From NCBI GenBank assembly GCA_023213395.1, contig CM041465.1:177389741-177453740 (forward strand): DNA of 64,000 nt, written 5' to 3'. Shown piece after piece: positions 45,271 to 57,152 of this stretch. Under the pieces are notes generated by a model. It did no database searches and was not told the origin of the DNA. It saw only the letters and a program-made list of their open reading frames with translations. Position numbers and translations under genes: made by a program. Positions within the stretch are counted from its first letter, which is position 1, and every line of letters starts with the position of its first letter. This DNA is from Cycas panzhihuaensis (taxonomy: Eukaryota > Cycadophyta).

Positions 45271-47261
45271 CAATCTACTCTCACGACAAGAAAATATTTT
45301 ATTATTTTGTCAGTTTTATAAAGTTTATTAATATTTTTTTATATTTTTTTGTTAATATTTAGTTATTATTAATACATATGCTCCATTTTATCAACATTTC
45401 TTCAAAAATTTACAACTGTAGCATGCATATTTATCCCAACAATCATTTGATGTAATTATTTTGAGGTTTCATTTGATTTTATGCAAGATTTTAATAGTTT
45501 TTCATATTTTTTTAAGGTTTTATCAAGTTCCTAAAATTTGGCAGGCTAATATGATATCCACACTACTCAGAACCACATCAAGTGACAACCCATTGGACTC
45601 CTCTCTGAGTCCTCTTCACTCCAGAAAAGACGGTTTGAAAAACCATCACTCCTATGATGAGTTATAGCTCCTTGAAGCCCAGTATACCTCATTACTTGTT
45701 GAAACCCCCAGGCACCAAACTGGAAATTGCTCCATTTGGCTTTATTTCTGGCTAGATCTTCATGCAACTTGGTAGCAAGGTATTTTTAATCTTTTAGAGT
45801 CTGTTCATAATGATTTTCTAGCCTTGTTTTAGTCGTATGACCCCTATGCCATCCATGATCTCCTTATATTTGGTAGGCTCATTCTCAGTCTATAGATATA
45901 TGTTCCTTAAGAAATTTTAGGGGCATCTCAAAATCAATAAGAGCAAGGCTCCACTCCGATTTCACCACATTTTGTAATATGTGCGAGAAGAATAAGCTCC
46001 CTGAGTGTCCTCCATCTGTCTACCCTTTGTTATTACATTTTGATGATTTTATATATTAAAAATTATATTTGTTTGAAATATTTCTCATCAATCTCATCTC
46101 CAGATCTGTGGCACTCCCTTACATAGTGATTTTGATCTATTTCTAACTAATTTTCATCATTTTTTTATTAAAAAAAAATGTTTATGCATCATCATTTGCT
46201 GTACAACTTGCGTGATCATTCTTTGTATTCAAAATTCATTTTTTTAGAGTTTTTTTTAGTTGATCCTCATTACAGATCTATGGCACAACTCTCATGATCA
46301 AATTTAATCATTTTTAGCCCATTCTAGATAGATTTTAATAGATAAAAACACCTCTATACTTTGTTATTTTTATGACCGTCGTTTTTTAATTAAAAATCTT
46401 ATTTTTTTTCAAAGTTTTAGATTAATTTAATTACATTGGAGTTTGATTTAGAGTCTGCACCATTTTTGGGCTCAAGCCCCCTTTGTGAGCTGGCCCCCAG
46501 TCTCGTGAGACCTTCATGTGACCACGATCTATGGTAGATTTCAAATTTGAATAAGCTCTTTTGAATTTTTTATTTTATTTTTCAAAAATTATATTTGTTA
46601 TTTAATAATTTTTGAGATCTGGTGCCCCCCTTAGGGTTATATCGATTGGTCCCATGGCCATACATATGACTATAAGCCCATTCACAAAGGAGTTAAAGGA
46701 CTAATCCATATTTTTTTATTTTGATTTTTTGCCTAAAGAATGACTATTTACTTTTTTAGCTATATCTCTCCACTAGGAAGTTAATTTCATGAATCGTTAG
46801 ACTTGTTGGATTCCTAACTCAGAGCTCTACAAACTAGAGTCCTCATTTACTTGATTTGAGCTATTTTTTATAAAGTTTAATCAATTTAAAGTTTACATTA
46901 ATTTATTGCTCATATTTCATTAGCTATAAAAGGGTCTTTTCACCATTTCTTTAATAACTTGAGTTCTATAGCTCTGTTTCTCGAGCTATCTGAACCGTTG
47001 GAAAGTTTTTAGAGCTCTTCACAATAGAATAGGTTTCATCATATTCTAACATCATTTTGTAGGTCATTAAAACTATTAAAGTCAATGCTCTATTTTAGTC
47101 CTAGTTTGACACTTTTAGGAATATTTTAAGCTAAATTTTCTTTCCAACTAAATATATTTAATTGATATTTATATATTAACTGATTATTAACGATATTTGT
47201 TAATGTTTATAAGATTTACAAGCTATGTTTTAGACTTTTAACATCATTTTTGGTTTCTGGA
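45271..47261 (+). other. Element G interior with one less AT-rich open patch
   Basis: 45,540-45,780 is less AT-rich and open on both strands: 45,461-45,667 plus (SSDNPLDSSLSPLHSRKDG) and 45,567-45,767 minus (NKAKWSNFQFGAWGFQQV). I recognise neither; the plus frame is in the position of a gag start. The rest (46,400-47,250) is T-rich with CCCCCAGTC and tcatgtgaccacgatct phrases like those in element E at 26,565-26,600. Copia H is inserted at 47,262. Confidence 0.45.
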
Positions 47262-47476
47262 TATAGGATTCGAATAACTCAATCAACCAGAAAAAAACTC
47301 TAGGATCGTAAATGGTATCACAAGACACCTTTAATAAAATTAGATAAATTTTATAAAGTACAATATGCTTTATATACTCTTTAAATCATGAGTATAAAGA
47401 TTTGTAAGCCAACCGCTATTACAAATATGCATTACAAAGCCAACTAGAAAGGTGCATTATCAATTATATTCTAACA
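47262..47476 (-). repeat. 3' LTR of Copia H
   Basis: tataggattcgaataactc...attctaaca; partner of 59,527-59,741. Shared core aaatcatgagtataaagatt. Confidence 0.93.
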
Positions 47477-47489
47477 CTCCCCCATAATG
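47477..47489 (-). other. Polypurine tract of Copia H
   Basis: Minus strand attatgggggag directly before the LTR start TGTTAGAAT. Confidence 0.75.
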
Positions 47490-48030
47490 TACATTTGGAA
47501 AAAATCTCAAGCCTTCCTTAAGTTTGTAATACTTGAACCTTGACAATGCCTTTATAAATATATCAATAATCTGATCTTCTATTCTATAATCTACAAGTTT
47601 AATCTGTCCCTCTTGAACTAGCTCTCAAATGTAATGGTGTTTAATCTCGATGTACTTTGTTCTTGCATGTAAGACTGAGTTTTTTGACAGTTGTATTGTG
47701 CTTTGATTGTCACAATGAATCACTATAGGATTGCTTTGCCTTTAATGTAGATCTTTAAGTAGTCTTCTAATCCAAACAACTTCTTAACTTGCCACTTTAG
47801 CTACTTTGTATTCTACTTCTGCTGTGGATAATGACATAATGGGTTGCTTCTTTGTATTCCAAGATATTGCTACTAAACCAATGTTGAATACATAACCTAT
47901 CATAGATTTTCTATCTTATATATTATTAGCCCAATCTATGTCAGAATAGTTAACTAGATTGCATTTATTTGAAGAGTTATAAAAAAGACCATGATCAATT
48001 GTTCCTTTGATGTACCCGAGAATTTTCTTG
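47490..48030 (-). pseudogene. Copia H RNase H
   Basis: Minus strand from about 48,030: KKILGYIKGTIDHGLFYN, SDIDWANN-DRKSMIGYVF (catalytic Asp), AISWNTKKQPIMSLSTAEVEYK (catalytic Glu), WIRRLLKDLH, IHCDNQSTIQLSKNSVLHARTKYIEIKHHYI and LVDYRIEDQI, ending near the purine tract. All Copia RNase H landmarks are present; a handful of stops, several where Trp or Gln is expected. Confidence 0.88.
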
Positions 48031-49066
48031 GTAGCATTCTAGTGTTTTTGCTTACGATTTGCCATGAACCTCAAAGTAAGGTTAACTACATATGTTATAT
48101 CTAGTCTTATATTAGTTAGGTACATGGGGTTTCCAAGTAACTGATGATATGGAGTGGGGTCAACTAACATGGATTCTTCATGCTTACTTAGCTTTAATCC
48201 AACTTCAATGGGAATAGCGTAGGGATTACAATTGCTCATGTTGAATTTCCTTAAAATATCTATAGCATATTTTCTTTGAGACATTTATATTCTGCTATTA
48301 TCTTGACATACTTCAATTTTAAGAAAATAATGTAATTGTCCTAAGTCCATCATCTCGAACTCAGAATTCATATCATTTTTTAATTTTTAAAGTAATTCAT
48401 CATTATCTCCAGTGTAAATTAAATCATCAACATACACTATAACAATCAAAATAGAGTTCTTAGAGGTTTTTATGTAAAGATTTAAATATGAGTTACTTCT
48501 TTGAAACTCCTTATCCTAAAGATATTTATCAATCCTTGTATACTAAGCTCTTAGTGCTTATTTTAATCCATATACAACCTTTTCGAGTTTGCATACCAAA
48601 TGTTCATGTCCCTTGACATCAAAACCTTGACGTTGCAAGACATAAATTTCTTCATCAACATATCCATTAAGAAAGGCTGATTTAACATCCATCTAATAGA
48701 CTTTCCAACCAAGATGAGCAGTTAGAGATATAATACTCCTAATTGTAGTCATCTTAGTAATGGGAGCAAAGGTTTCTTCATAATCTATACCTTGTTATTG
48801 AGCATAGCCCTTTACAACTAATCTAGTTTTATATTTTTCAATAGTACCATTAGCCTTGTATTTGGTCTTATATATCCATTTGGTTCCAATAACATTCTTA
48901 CCTAGTGGTAATTCAACCAAATCCCATGTTTTATTTCAACTTAATGTATCAAATTTTGCATCCATTACTTGAGTCCATTCATTACTTTTTATAGCTTCTT
49001 CAAAAGTTTGAGGTTCATCTTTCTGCATCACTTGAGACATTAGAGCATAATTTACTTTAGCTTGAG
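48031..49066 (-). pseudogene. Copia H reverse transcriptase
   Basis: From 49,066: QAKVNYALMSQVMQKDEPQ, FEEAIKSNEWTQVMDAKF, NKTWDLVELPLGKNVIGTKWIYKTK, RLVVKGYAQ, MDVKSAFLNGYVDEEIYV, HLVCKLEKVVYGLK, IVYVDDLIYTG (intact YVDD at 48,421-48,434), FEMMDLGQLHYFLKIEV, MSQRKYAIDILRKFNM, IEVGLKLSKHEE. 48,039-48,284 is open for 81 codons. A nearly complete RT with about six stops. The LINE was inserted just upstream, at the QAK/RSQ segment. Confidence 0.92.
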
Positions 49067-49082
49067 ATCTTGTGAATCTCTT
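49067..49082. repeat. LINE target site duplication, left copy
   Basis: atcttgtgaatctctt; the right copy at 55,574-55,589 is atctcatgaatctctt (two transitions in 16 bases). The left copy overlaps the start of the poly-T. Confidence 0.88.
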
Positions 49083-49270
49083 TTTTTTTTTTGATAAGGT
49101 AAAAAATAATATTATAAGGGTGTTTTTTTTGCCAGGTCCCCAAACCTTATACATCAAGGGCCATCCGGCCTAAGAAAGATGACCATGAAAGGCCCATGGC
49201 CTAGCTCACTCTAAGATCACTCCATTCACCTCCTGCCTGTTACCATTATGTCTAGAAGATTCTATTCTAG
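49083..49270 (-). other. LINE 3' UTR and poly(A)
   Basis: Short minus-strand tail after the RNase H stop codons, ending in A12 (plus-strand poly-T) followed by a ttatcaaaaaaa-like junction. Confidence 0.7.
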
Positions 49271-52200
49271 TCAGACTCATAAGCTCCTTTGGGAAGTTCC
49301 TTTACCATACCCTATTCCTTTTATTTGCCACTACCCAATTTGCCAACCAATCTGCCACCTTGTTTCCTTCCCTGTACGTGTGTTGAATCTAAACACTCTG
49401 TTTAGATCTCAGTACATCTTGCGCGTCCTTAATGAGCTCTCTAGTACTCCACTCCAGCTCCGCTTCCCCCTTTAAGCTCTTAATCACAATCAAGGAATCA
49501 CCTTCAACAATAACTTTCTGCTCCTCCATCTCTTCCAGCATGGCTATTGCCTTATACATAGCCGTCACCTCCGCTCCATGATTCAATTGACAACCATAAT
49601 ATTCAGCAAATGCCCATATCACAGTTCCTGCATGATCCCTACACAAACTGCCCCCCTTGCCTCCCTGGGATTACCTTTAGCTACGCCATTAAAATTTATT
49701 TTAATCCTTGTTACTTCAGGTGGTGTCCAAGTCATTTCCCTCCTCTTCTCGTTCCCACCCCTTGGTCGACATATGCCCCATCCATCTAGGATGCTTTCCT
49801 CCCCCGTTGGGGTTTTGTCCTCCTTGGAGGGTTTTAACATCTCTAGAATGCCCCTTCTGATCATGTCGAACAACTTCTCTTCCTCCATCTCCTTTCCTTA
49901 GAAAATTCTCCTATTATGCTCCTTCCATATATTCCAAGTACCTACTAGAAGGATTAGCTTCTAAAACCTTCCCAATGTTTTACTCTTAAATGGAGAAACC
50001 CAAGATTTCCATTGGTCCCTCAAAGACAAAGAGGAAACCTAGCCTATTCCCATTATAGACCAGAAGCCACCCCAAATCCCTCTCGAGTAGGGGCAATAAA
50101 TACTTAAGTGATCAAGGGACTCAGCCTCCTCCCTACATAACTTGCACCTATTCACCACATAGATACCGTGCTTTAGTAGATTATCCATTGTTAGGAGCTT
50201 ATTTTATAAACATAACCACCAAAAGGCAGCAACCCTTGGGATAAGCCCCAATTTCCAAACCCTTGCCAGCATGTCATTCTTAGTCCATCCTTCTCTCTCC
50301 GATAGCGACTTGTATCCATCTTTAACCGAATAGGATCCTGAAGGTGACAGAGCCCAAACTAGGGAATCTGAAGGGGCCCTCTTGGGAATATACTATTGAT
50401 TTAATACATCTTTTACTCTCTAGATCTCCTCCTCGAAGCCATGCAGGTCATCAAACATTCTCCACTGCCTATTCTTGCCCACTCCTACCCAATAGTGCTT
50501 CACTAGTGTACCATATGTATCCTCACAGACTCTTTGCAGGTTAGCGATATTTGGGATCTCACCCATACTTGAGGAGCTGTACCATTTATTTTCCCAAAAT
50601 CTTATACTTTCACCATCCTCCAATTTCCATCATAAGCCGTTTCTTAGGATCAGTCATGAGGACCATATAGCATTCCAAATGGGAGATCCATAGACCTCAC
50701 CCACCTCATCCTTCAGGAAATGTTTGCCCTCCAAATATTTTCTGGCTATTATTTCCCCCCACATGGAGCCTTTCTCTTTAACTAGTCTCCATCCCACTTT
50801 AGCTAGGAGCACTTCATTAAGTAGTCCTAGTCTCCTGATGTTTAGCCTGCCTACCCACTTGGGCTTGCATACCTTCTCCCAAGATGCCAGATGAAATCTA
50901 TCTTTGTCCTTAGTCCCAGACCAAAGAAATCTCTTCATGATGCCTTCAGGGCTGAAATGACCTTGCTCGACATCTTAAATAAAGACATTTGGTAGACTAG
51001 AATACTCTGGAGAGAGGCCACGACTAGTTAAATCTTTCCCGCCTAGCTAAGTAGCGCCCCTTTCCAACCTGCCAGCTTCCTATTGAACCACCCCACAATA
51101 GGATCCCACATATTCTTACACATCCTTCCCACAAAAAGAGGCATCCCTAGATAAGAGGCAGGAAAATGTCTATTGGGAATCTCCAGCATTCTACTTATCC
51201 ATCTTTGAAGCCTCTCGGGGGTGTTAATGAAGAAGACAGAGCTCTTGTCTAAGTTGATTCTTTGATTAGAGGCGCTCTCATAGGCTTAGAGACCATATTT
51301 CAAGGCCCGGGCCTCACCAAGGGATGCCCTGCTTAGGAAGATGTTATCATCCACAAACTGATGGTGAATAATATTTTCCAAGGTGGAGGAAGGCTTCAGT
51401 CCTGAGACCCACCCTAATCTCTTAGCTTCCTCGGTAGCCCTTCCTAATATTTTAGCCATTATGATAAAGAGGATGGGGGATAATGGGTCTCCTTACCTCA
51501 GGCCCCTATGTCTAGGAAAAAAGGGAGTCGATCTACCATTTATTATCATCGAAAATGAGATACTAGAGATACAACATCTCATCCATTCTCACCAGACCTC
51601 CCCAAAACCAAACGTTTTGAGACATTCCAACAGATAGTCCTAGGCCACCAGGTCATAGCTTTGGACCTGTCTGTTTTTATTATCATCCCTGCTTCTTTTC
51701 TGTGATAGGTCGAGTGGATTGTTTCATGGATCGTTATTATCCCATCTATAATTTGTCTGCCTATTACGAAACCATCTTGGTTAGGCGAAATAATAGGCGG
51801 CAGGCATTCTTTAAGGTGATTCGTCAGCACTTTAGCCAAAAGTTTATATTTTACATTACATAGGCTTATCAGTCTAAAGTCTTCCATTGATTCTACCCCC
51901 TACTTTTTTGGGATCAAGACCAAAAAGGTGGCCTGCCATTCTTTCAAGATGGTTTTCCTTTGAAAAAACTCGTCCAGTGCTGAGATTAGGTCATGCTTTA
52001 TGATGTCTCAATACTCCTAGCAGAAATCAGGCAGAAGCCCATCCGGCCCATGGGCTTTATCCCTCCCCATTTTGAAGACGGCCTTCTCAACTTCGTCTAA
52101 AGATAACGGTTTTGTTAGTTTTCTATTTTGGGTGTCACTAAGCGCTCTCAGAATATGTTGCAGGAGATTTATCCTTAGATCCGGATCCTGACAACCAGGT

Positions 52201-53440
52201 TCTGTAAATAACTCTTTAAAGTAATCCATTGCTATTCCTCTTATATGATCTTTAGTATCATTCATGACTCCATCCTTACTTTGCATTTTACTTATTCTAT
52301 TATAGGATCTATGTTTCAATGCTGACAAATGGAAGAACTTAGTGTTTCTGTCTCCCGCCTTTATCCATTGCTCCCTCAATTTATGCTTCCAATGTATTTC
52401 CTCCCTGGACAATACCTCCTCCAATCTTTTGGTGGTTGAATGTTCTAATTGATCCAAATCCTATGACCTACCCTAAGTTTGGATCCTTTCTTCTATCCTC
52501 TTTAGCTCATCCCATAGGTATCCCTTATCTTCAAAGATGTTTCCAAACACCTCCTTATTCCATATTTTAATTTATTTTTTGATCCAGTCTAGCTTGTTCA
52601 AAAATTTGAACATAGCAAACCCTAGCACAGTGTATCCCCACCATTCACTAATCTTTTCTCGAAGATTGGGATGTTGTTGCTACATTAATTCAAAGCGGAA
52701 TGGGGCCCCACCTTGCTTCCCTAGATAGAAAGACTCCATAACCAAAGGGGAATGATCTGAGGCTATTTTCGGGAGAGCCTCAAGCTTGATATCCTCAAAC
52801 TAGTAAGTCCATTCATAGTTGGTTAACATTCTGTCTAACTTGATCTGGACATGACTATGACCCAATCTCCTATTAGACTAGGTGTACTTGGCTCCCCTTA
52901 AGGGGATATCCATTAGGCCACCGGATTGCAAAAAATCCTCGAAATTAAACATACTCCTGGACCATCCCTCTTGACCCTCTTTCTTTTCCTCCAGGTTGAG
53001 AGTTGTATTAAAATCCCCAACCACCAGCTAAGGGCCTTTCCATTCCTTATGTGCCTCCACTATTCTTTCCCATAACCTCTTCCTTCCCTCCATCGTTGTA
53101 GGGGCATATATATTGGTTATCCAGCAAGGCCTGTTTTTCCTCACACAAGCCATACAAAGTGTGATGAAGTGTTTACTTTTGACCACCACAGATCCTTTCC
53201 ACTTATCTGGATTCCAGAGAGTAGCCAACCTCCCAGAGCCCAATGGTCCCTCTAAGGCACACCGTTCCCCCCTCCTCCAGATCTTCTTGAATACCTATAT
53301 CTCCTTTTTCTGCTTGATTTTTGTCTCTTGCAATAGGACTATGTCCACACTCGTCCTAATCCTCATTTCCTTGACCATTCTCTACTTTGATGGGGCATTA
53401 AGACCTTTATATTCTAAGATAAGACCTTGATGGTCATCCC
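49271..53440 (-). pseudogene. LINE ORF2: endonuclease, reverse transcriptase, zf-RVT and RNase H
   Basis: From 53,440: GLNAPSK and IVLLQETKIKQKK (endonuclease), WITNIYAPTT, VVGDFNTTLN, ASDHSPLVM (catalytic His region, about 52,760). Then HKLREQWIKAGDRNTKFFH, KAHGPDGLLPDF, FRLISLCNVKYKLLAKVL, SPNQDGFVIGRQI (RT), HQFVDDNIFLS (catalytic Asp pair, 51,341-51,360), YLGMPLF, FLWSGTKDKDRFHLASWEKVCKPK, WKLEDGESIRFWENKW, KLCREEAESLDHL (zinc domain, 50,100-50,170), INFNGVAKGNP (RNase H; first Asp is Asn), GAEVTAMYKAIAML, VEGDSLIVIKSL. Many open pieces, for example 52,017-52,457 (146 codons). About a dozen stops and some frameshifts. Confidence 0.92.
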
Positions 53441-53678
53441 AGTTCCTTTTCTATCATCCTTTCCTACTTCTGAGGAGAGGGCCTTCAAACACTCCCCCCT
53501 CCTTTAGAGTACTTTGGATCCCCAGATCAATTTGGGCCACTGTTTCCTTTTCCCTGGTCATCTTTTTAGATGGTCTTCCAACCCTCTTCTCAATCCCAAA
53601 GTTAGGAACCCTTTTTGGGTCCAGAGTGCCGCTTTTATCTTTAGAGATCCATTTTTGGATACCTCCTCCTACCTTCCC

Positions 53679-54938
53679 CTATACATCCCTTCTCCTAGCC
53701 CTCTCTGTTGCTTTCCCCGATAACCCCTCCCCTTGGTCTAGTTCCTGCACCCTCCCCTCCTTTACTTTTGAGAGGTAGTCTTCCTCATCCCAGTTAATCT
53801 CCTTCACTTGCCCAAACATAATTGGCTCTACCATCACAAGAGGCTCAACCATAATTTCACTAGCTTGACCATCGATCCTTGGAAGTCCCACTATCTGATC
53901 TTCAGTTCTCTCCACTATTGAGCCTTGTTCTTGAATCAGAGTTTGACCCATCACCTCTTGGGGCTTGATAGCATCTATGGCTGTGTCCTCAACTGTAATT
54001 TCACTAGCTTGACCATCGATCCTTTGAAGTCCTACTGTTTGATCTTCAGTGCTCTCAACTATTAAGCCTTATTCTTGAATTAGAGTCTGGCCCATCACCT
54101 CTTAGGGCTTGATAGCATCTGTGGCTGTGTCCTCACCTCTGGCCGCTTCTAACTCTTTTTCTTCTTTCTCTTTACTGTCCTCTCCCTTATCAGTATTTGG
54201 TAGGATTGGGAATCCTGGACATTGAAAGGGTAGATGGCCCCTACATTTGCATTTTGCACACCTGAAACCCTCTGCTTCGTAAAATATTCTTTGTTTAATA
54301 AACCTTCCTACCGATTCGATATCAATTTCTTCTGGGAGGTCACAGTCCAATCTAGCTAGGATGCAAAATCTGGCATTCATCAATCGGGATCTATTTTTTG
54401 TCACCTAATCTGACGTTAATAGGGGACCAATCATCCTATCCATGCCTTTAATCACCTCCAGATTCTAGAAATGAAGTGGTAACCCCGGTAGCTGCACCCA
54501 CACTGGTGCTTGTTTAACCATTGGGATTGCTAGATCAAAGTCTGAATGCCATTTTTCTAGAGACATGGATTTTCTGCCAAACATCTAGTGTGATTTTAAG
54601 ACGATGACAATCATATCCTCTTGATTTGAAAATCTAAAAAGGACACATCCATTTGGCATAGCCATCACCTCTACCTGATTCCTAGTTTTCCATTTGTTTC
54701 TTATCCACCCTCGAATAATATCCAGCCCCGGTCTAGGTCTGGAAAACCTACCCACCAAACTATTCTCCCAGTATTGAATGGTTTTCTCAGTTAACTCCTT
54801 CAGAACTATAATTTTAAACTAGTTGTCTTTCAGCATAGGGTAAATTTCATATTCTTCAGAGTTTCCTCCTTTCAGGGCATCAAGGTAAGTCCTTCCCATA
54901 GGAGAGGACTGAGTCTGATTTGTTTGTTCTTTCGTCAT
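53679..54938 (-). pseudogene. LINE ORF1: nucleic-acid-binding protein with internal duplication
   Basis: ATG at 54,938-54,936 (MTKEQTNQTQSS). Then TIQYWENSLVGRFSRPRPGL, MPNGCVLFRFSNQEDM and PVWVQLPGLPLHF (DUF4283 fold of plant L1 ORF1), RFCILARLDCDLPEEIDIE, and a zinc knuckle CAKCKCRGHLPFQC (C-x2-C-x4-H-x4-C, about 54,250). The tail holds a 48-codon in-frame tandem duplication (MGQTLIQE...RIDGQASEI twice). ORF1 binds element RNA. About five stops; about 420 codons in all, normal for the family. Confidence 0.88.
53849..54136 (-). repeat. 144-bp tandem duplication in LINE ORF1
   Basis: Two units offset by exactly 144 bases (for example aatttcactagcttgaccat at 53,853 and 53,997), so the reading frame is kept. 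Confidence 0.92.
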
Positions 54939-55573
54939 TTTAAATAACTAATACAAAATCTAAAAACAAAGCTTCATGCACTCACCACTCTTTTGAGTCC
55001 ATGGATTTGATCCTTGGCATTTCTTCCTTCCTAGAGTACTAGCTCATAGCCTTTAGTTACAATTTCCATCCAATTCTTCCTCGTGTGATCTGCCTTTCGT
55101 AGAACATAAATCCTTTCCCAGTGGACCCGTATACTCAAATGTGCTTCCTACCACCTCCTGAAATCCCTAACATCAATTTCCCCCTTCGTCTCTCTGTTAT
55201 TGTCTCTGCCTATTGTTCTAGTTTACCTTGAAACCTACTTTGCACCATAAATCCTACGGGGATATCTCCCTTGGAGCCACCTCGCTCTTGAGGCTACCCA
55301 TCTGGACCATCTGAACTAGGAGCGTCCTCCTCCTTACTTCAGCTCTTCATAAGGGCTAAGTTGCTTGTCTGAATCCCTTTGGGGTCCATTGGCCCCTCTA
55401 TATGCTCCGCGTCTAGCCGTTAAGGGGTGCCATGATGCCCTGTAGTTGAAGCTTGCTCATGGGTCTGTCTCTGGTACCTAGACCAGCCGCCACCTCTTCG
55501 TGCTCCCCGTTTGAACCTTAGCTTACCAGTCACCTCTGTCCCCTTATAGGCTACCCTTATCACTTAAACTCTT
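54939..55573 (-). other. LINE 5' UTR
   Basis: Comparatively GC-rich non-coding sequence between the TSD and the ORF1 ATG, consistent with the internal-promoter region of an L1-type element. No specific promoter box can be named. Confidence 0.6.
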
Positions 55574-55589
55574 ATCTCATGAATCTCTT

Positions 55590-56536
55590 GTTAAAGTTAC
55601 TATCTAGAATATTTTTAAGATCATGACTTCTTATAACCCATTTTAGATCTTGTCTTTGTTATTTATTTGAACTTGCATGTTGAATCGTATTTAGAATTGT
55701 TTTCCTTCCTGAGGCTCCAATTTCAATTATAACTTCCTTACCTTTGTCATCTTTAGTCTTATATTCACCATGTTTATCAAAAATAGCGTCTTTGTTGACA
55801 AAGAAAACCTTTACAATTGGATCATATAGTTTGTAGGCCTTTTGCCCACCTGGGTAGCCTACAAAGATACACTTGATACTTTTTCTTTCTAATTTTATTA
55901 TTTTTTAATAAGAGATATGGGTATAAGCGACACGACCAAACACTCTTAGATTGCTTACATTAGGCTTTTTACTTGTCCATGCTTCTTCAGGGGTCATATC
56001 TTTTAATGCTTTAGTCAGACTTCTATTTAGTAAATATACATCAGTATTTATTGCTTCATTTCAAAAGGAGTCATCTAACCTTTCTCCCTTCAACATACAT
56101 CTTGCCATTTCCATAATGGTCCTTATCTTTCTTTTAGCTATGCCATTTTGTTGGGGAGTATAAGGAGTTGTAAATTATCTCCTTATTCTAACTTTGCTAC
56201 AAAAAACTTTAAAATCATTAGAGATAAATTCTCCCCCATTATCTCAATAAAGAATTTTAATTTTGAATCCACTTTGTCTTTCAGACATAGCTCTAAATTC
56301 TACAAATTTCAAGAATGTTTCTAATTTTTCCTTAAGGAAGTAAACCCAAAATTTCCTTCTGAAGTTATCAACCAAAATCATGAAATATCTTACTTTTCCA
56401 TGTGATACATTCTTCATGGGCCCACACAAATCAATGTGAACTAACTCTAGTAGAGCTTGAGATTGAAAGTTGGATTCAAAAAATCTATTTTTATGTTGTT
56501 TTCCAAAAACACATCCTTCACAAATATCATTGTTGC
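55590..56536 (-). pseudogene. Copia H integrase
   Basis: Reading down from 56,536: NDICEGCVFGKQHKNRF (zinc Cys pair), LELVHIDLCGPMKNVSHG (first Asp), YFMILVDNFRRKFWVYFLKEK, DNGGEFISNDF (second Asp), TPYTPQQNGIAKRKIRTIMEMARCML (Lys where the catalytic Glu is expected), NLRVFGRVAYTHI, FVGYPGGQKAYKLYDP, AIFDKHGEY. About 56,244-56,429 is open. One catalytic residue is lost and there are several stops. The LINE separates it from RT. Confidence 0.9.
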
Positions 56537-56537
56537 C

Positions 56538-57152
56538 TTAGATAAATGAGAGACCATTAACCATTCCTTTCTTTCTCAAGTTGATAAGGTTACCATAATT
56601 CAAATGTCCATAACGAAGGTGCCATAAAGTACTATCTTCACTGGCTGATGCATTCAAAGCAACATTTTGAGGACATAGAACTAACTTGAACAATCTATCT
56701 TCAGTCATTGTCCCTTTAGCAACTAAAGAAAATTTTCTTTTCTTATCATAAAATTTATATTCATCATTATTAAATACTAATGTGAATCTTTGCTCCATCA
56801 TTTGGCCAACTGACAACAGATTCTTCTTTAATCAATGAACAAGCAAAATATTATAAATATCCTTGTTTTGTCCATCATTTGTTTTAATGGAGATAGTTCG
56901 TTTTCCTTGAACTTCTTGAGTATTGTCATCTCTAAATACAACTTTCCCTTTCTGATCCTTATCAATTTTTAAAAATGATTTAGTATTGTAAGTTATATGA
57001 GTTAAGCATCCAAAGTCAATAAACCATTTATCATTTGTCAAAGAAATTTCCATTAAGCTAGTATAGAATAAACTCTCACCTTTTGATGAATCATCTTGGG
57101 TATCTGTAATTGTGTTTGCTGAGTAACAGTTTCTAGCTAGATGCCTAAACAT
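56538..57152 (-). pseudogene. Copia H protease and GAG-pre-integrase
   Basis: 57,152-56,832 (106 codons) starts at the tail of the zinc knuckle (FRHLARNC) and contains DKWFIDFGCLTHIT, where the aspartic protease triad D-S/T-G reads D-F-G, then FRDDNTQEVQGKRTISI and DIYNILLV. 56,816-56,538 (92 codons) gives SVGQMMEQRFTLVFN, LFKLVLCPQNVALNAS, TLWHLRYGHLNYGNLINL (HHCC histidines). The two pieces are separated by one frame break near 56,830. Confidence 0.88.

Larger units (their letters stand above)
49083..55573 (-). mobile_element. Full-length plant L1-type LINE inserted in Copia H
   Basis: 6.5 kb on the minus strand: 5' UTR, ORF1 (DUF4283-like plus CCHC knuckle), ORF2 with endonuclease, reverse transcriptase, zf-RVT and RNase H, and a 3' poly(A) seen as poly-T at 49,081-49,093. 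It is flanked by a 16-bp TSD, long and not 5 bp, as expected from target-primed insertion. Less AT-rich than the surrounding LTR elements. Both ORFs carry several stops. Because the 5' end is present, this is not the usual 5'-truncated copy. Confidence 0.93.

Noticed and set aside
49248-49475. Plus-strand frames across the LINE (49,248-49,475, 49,578-49,901, 50,344-50,544, 53,113-53,430, 53,514-53,723)
   Set aside because: Shadows of LINE ORF1 and ORF2 on the opposite strand.
54939-55573. GC-richer stretch as a possible host gene exon
   Set aside because: It lies between the LINE TSD and the ORF1 start, as a LINE 5' UTR should; no coherent frame.
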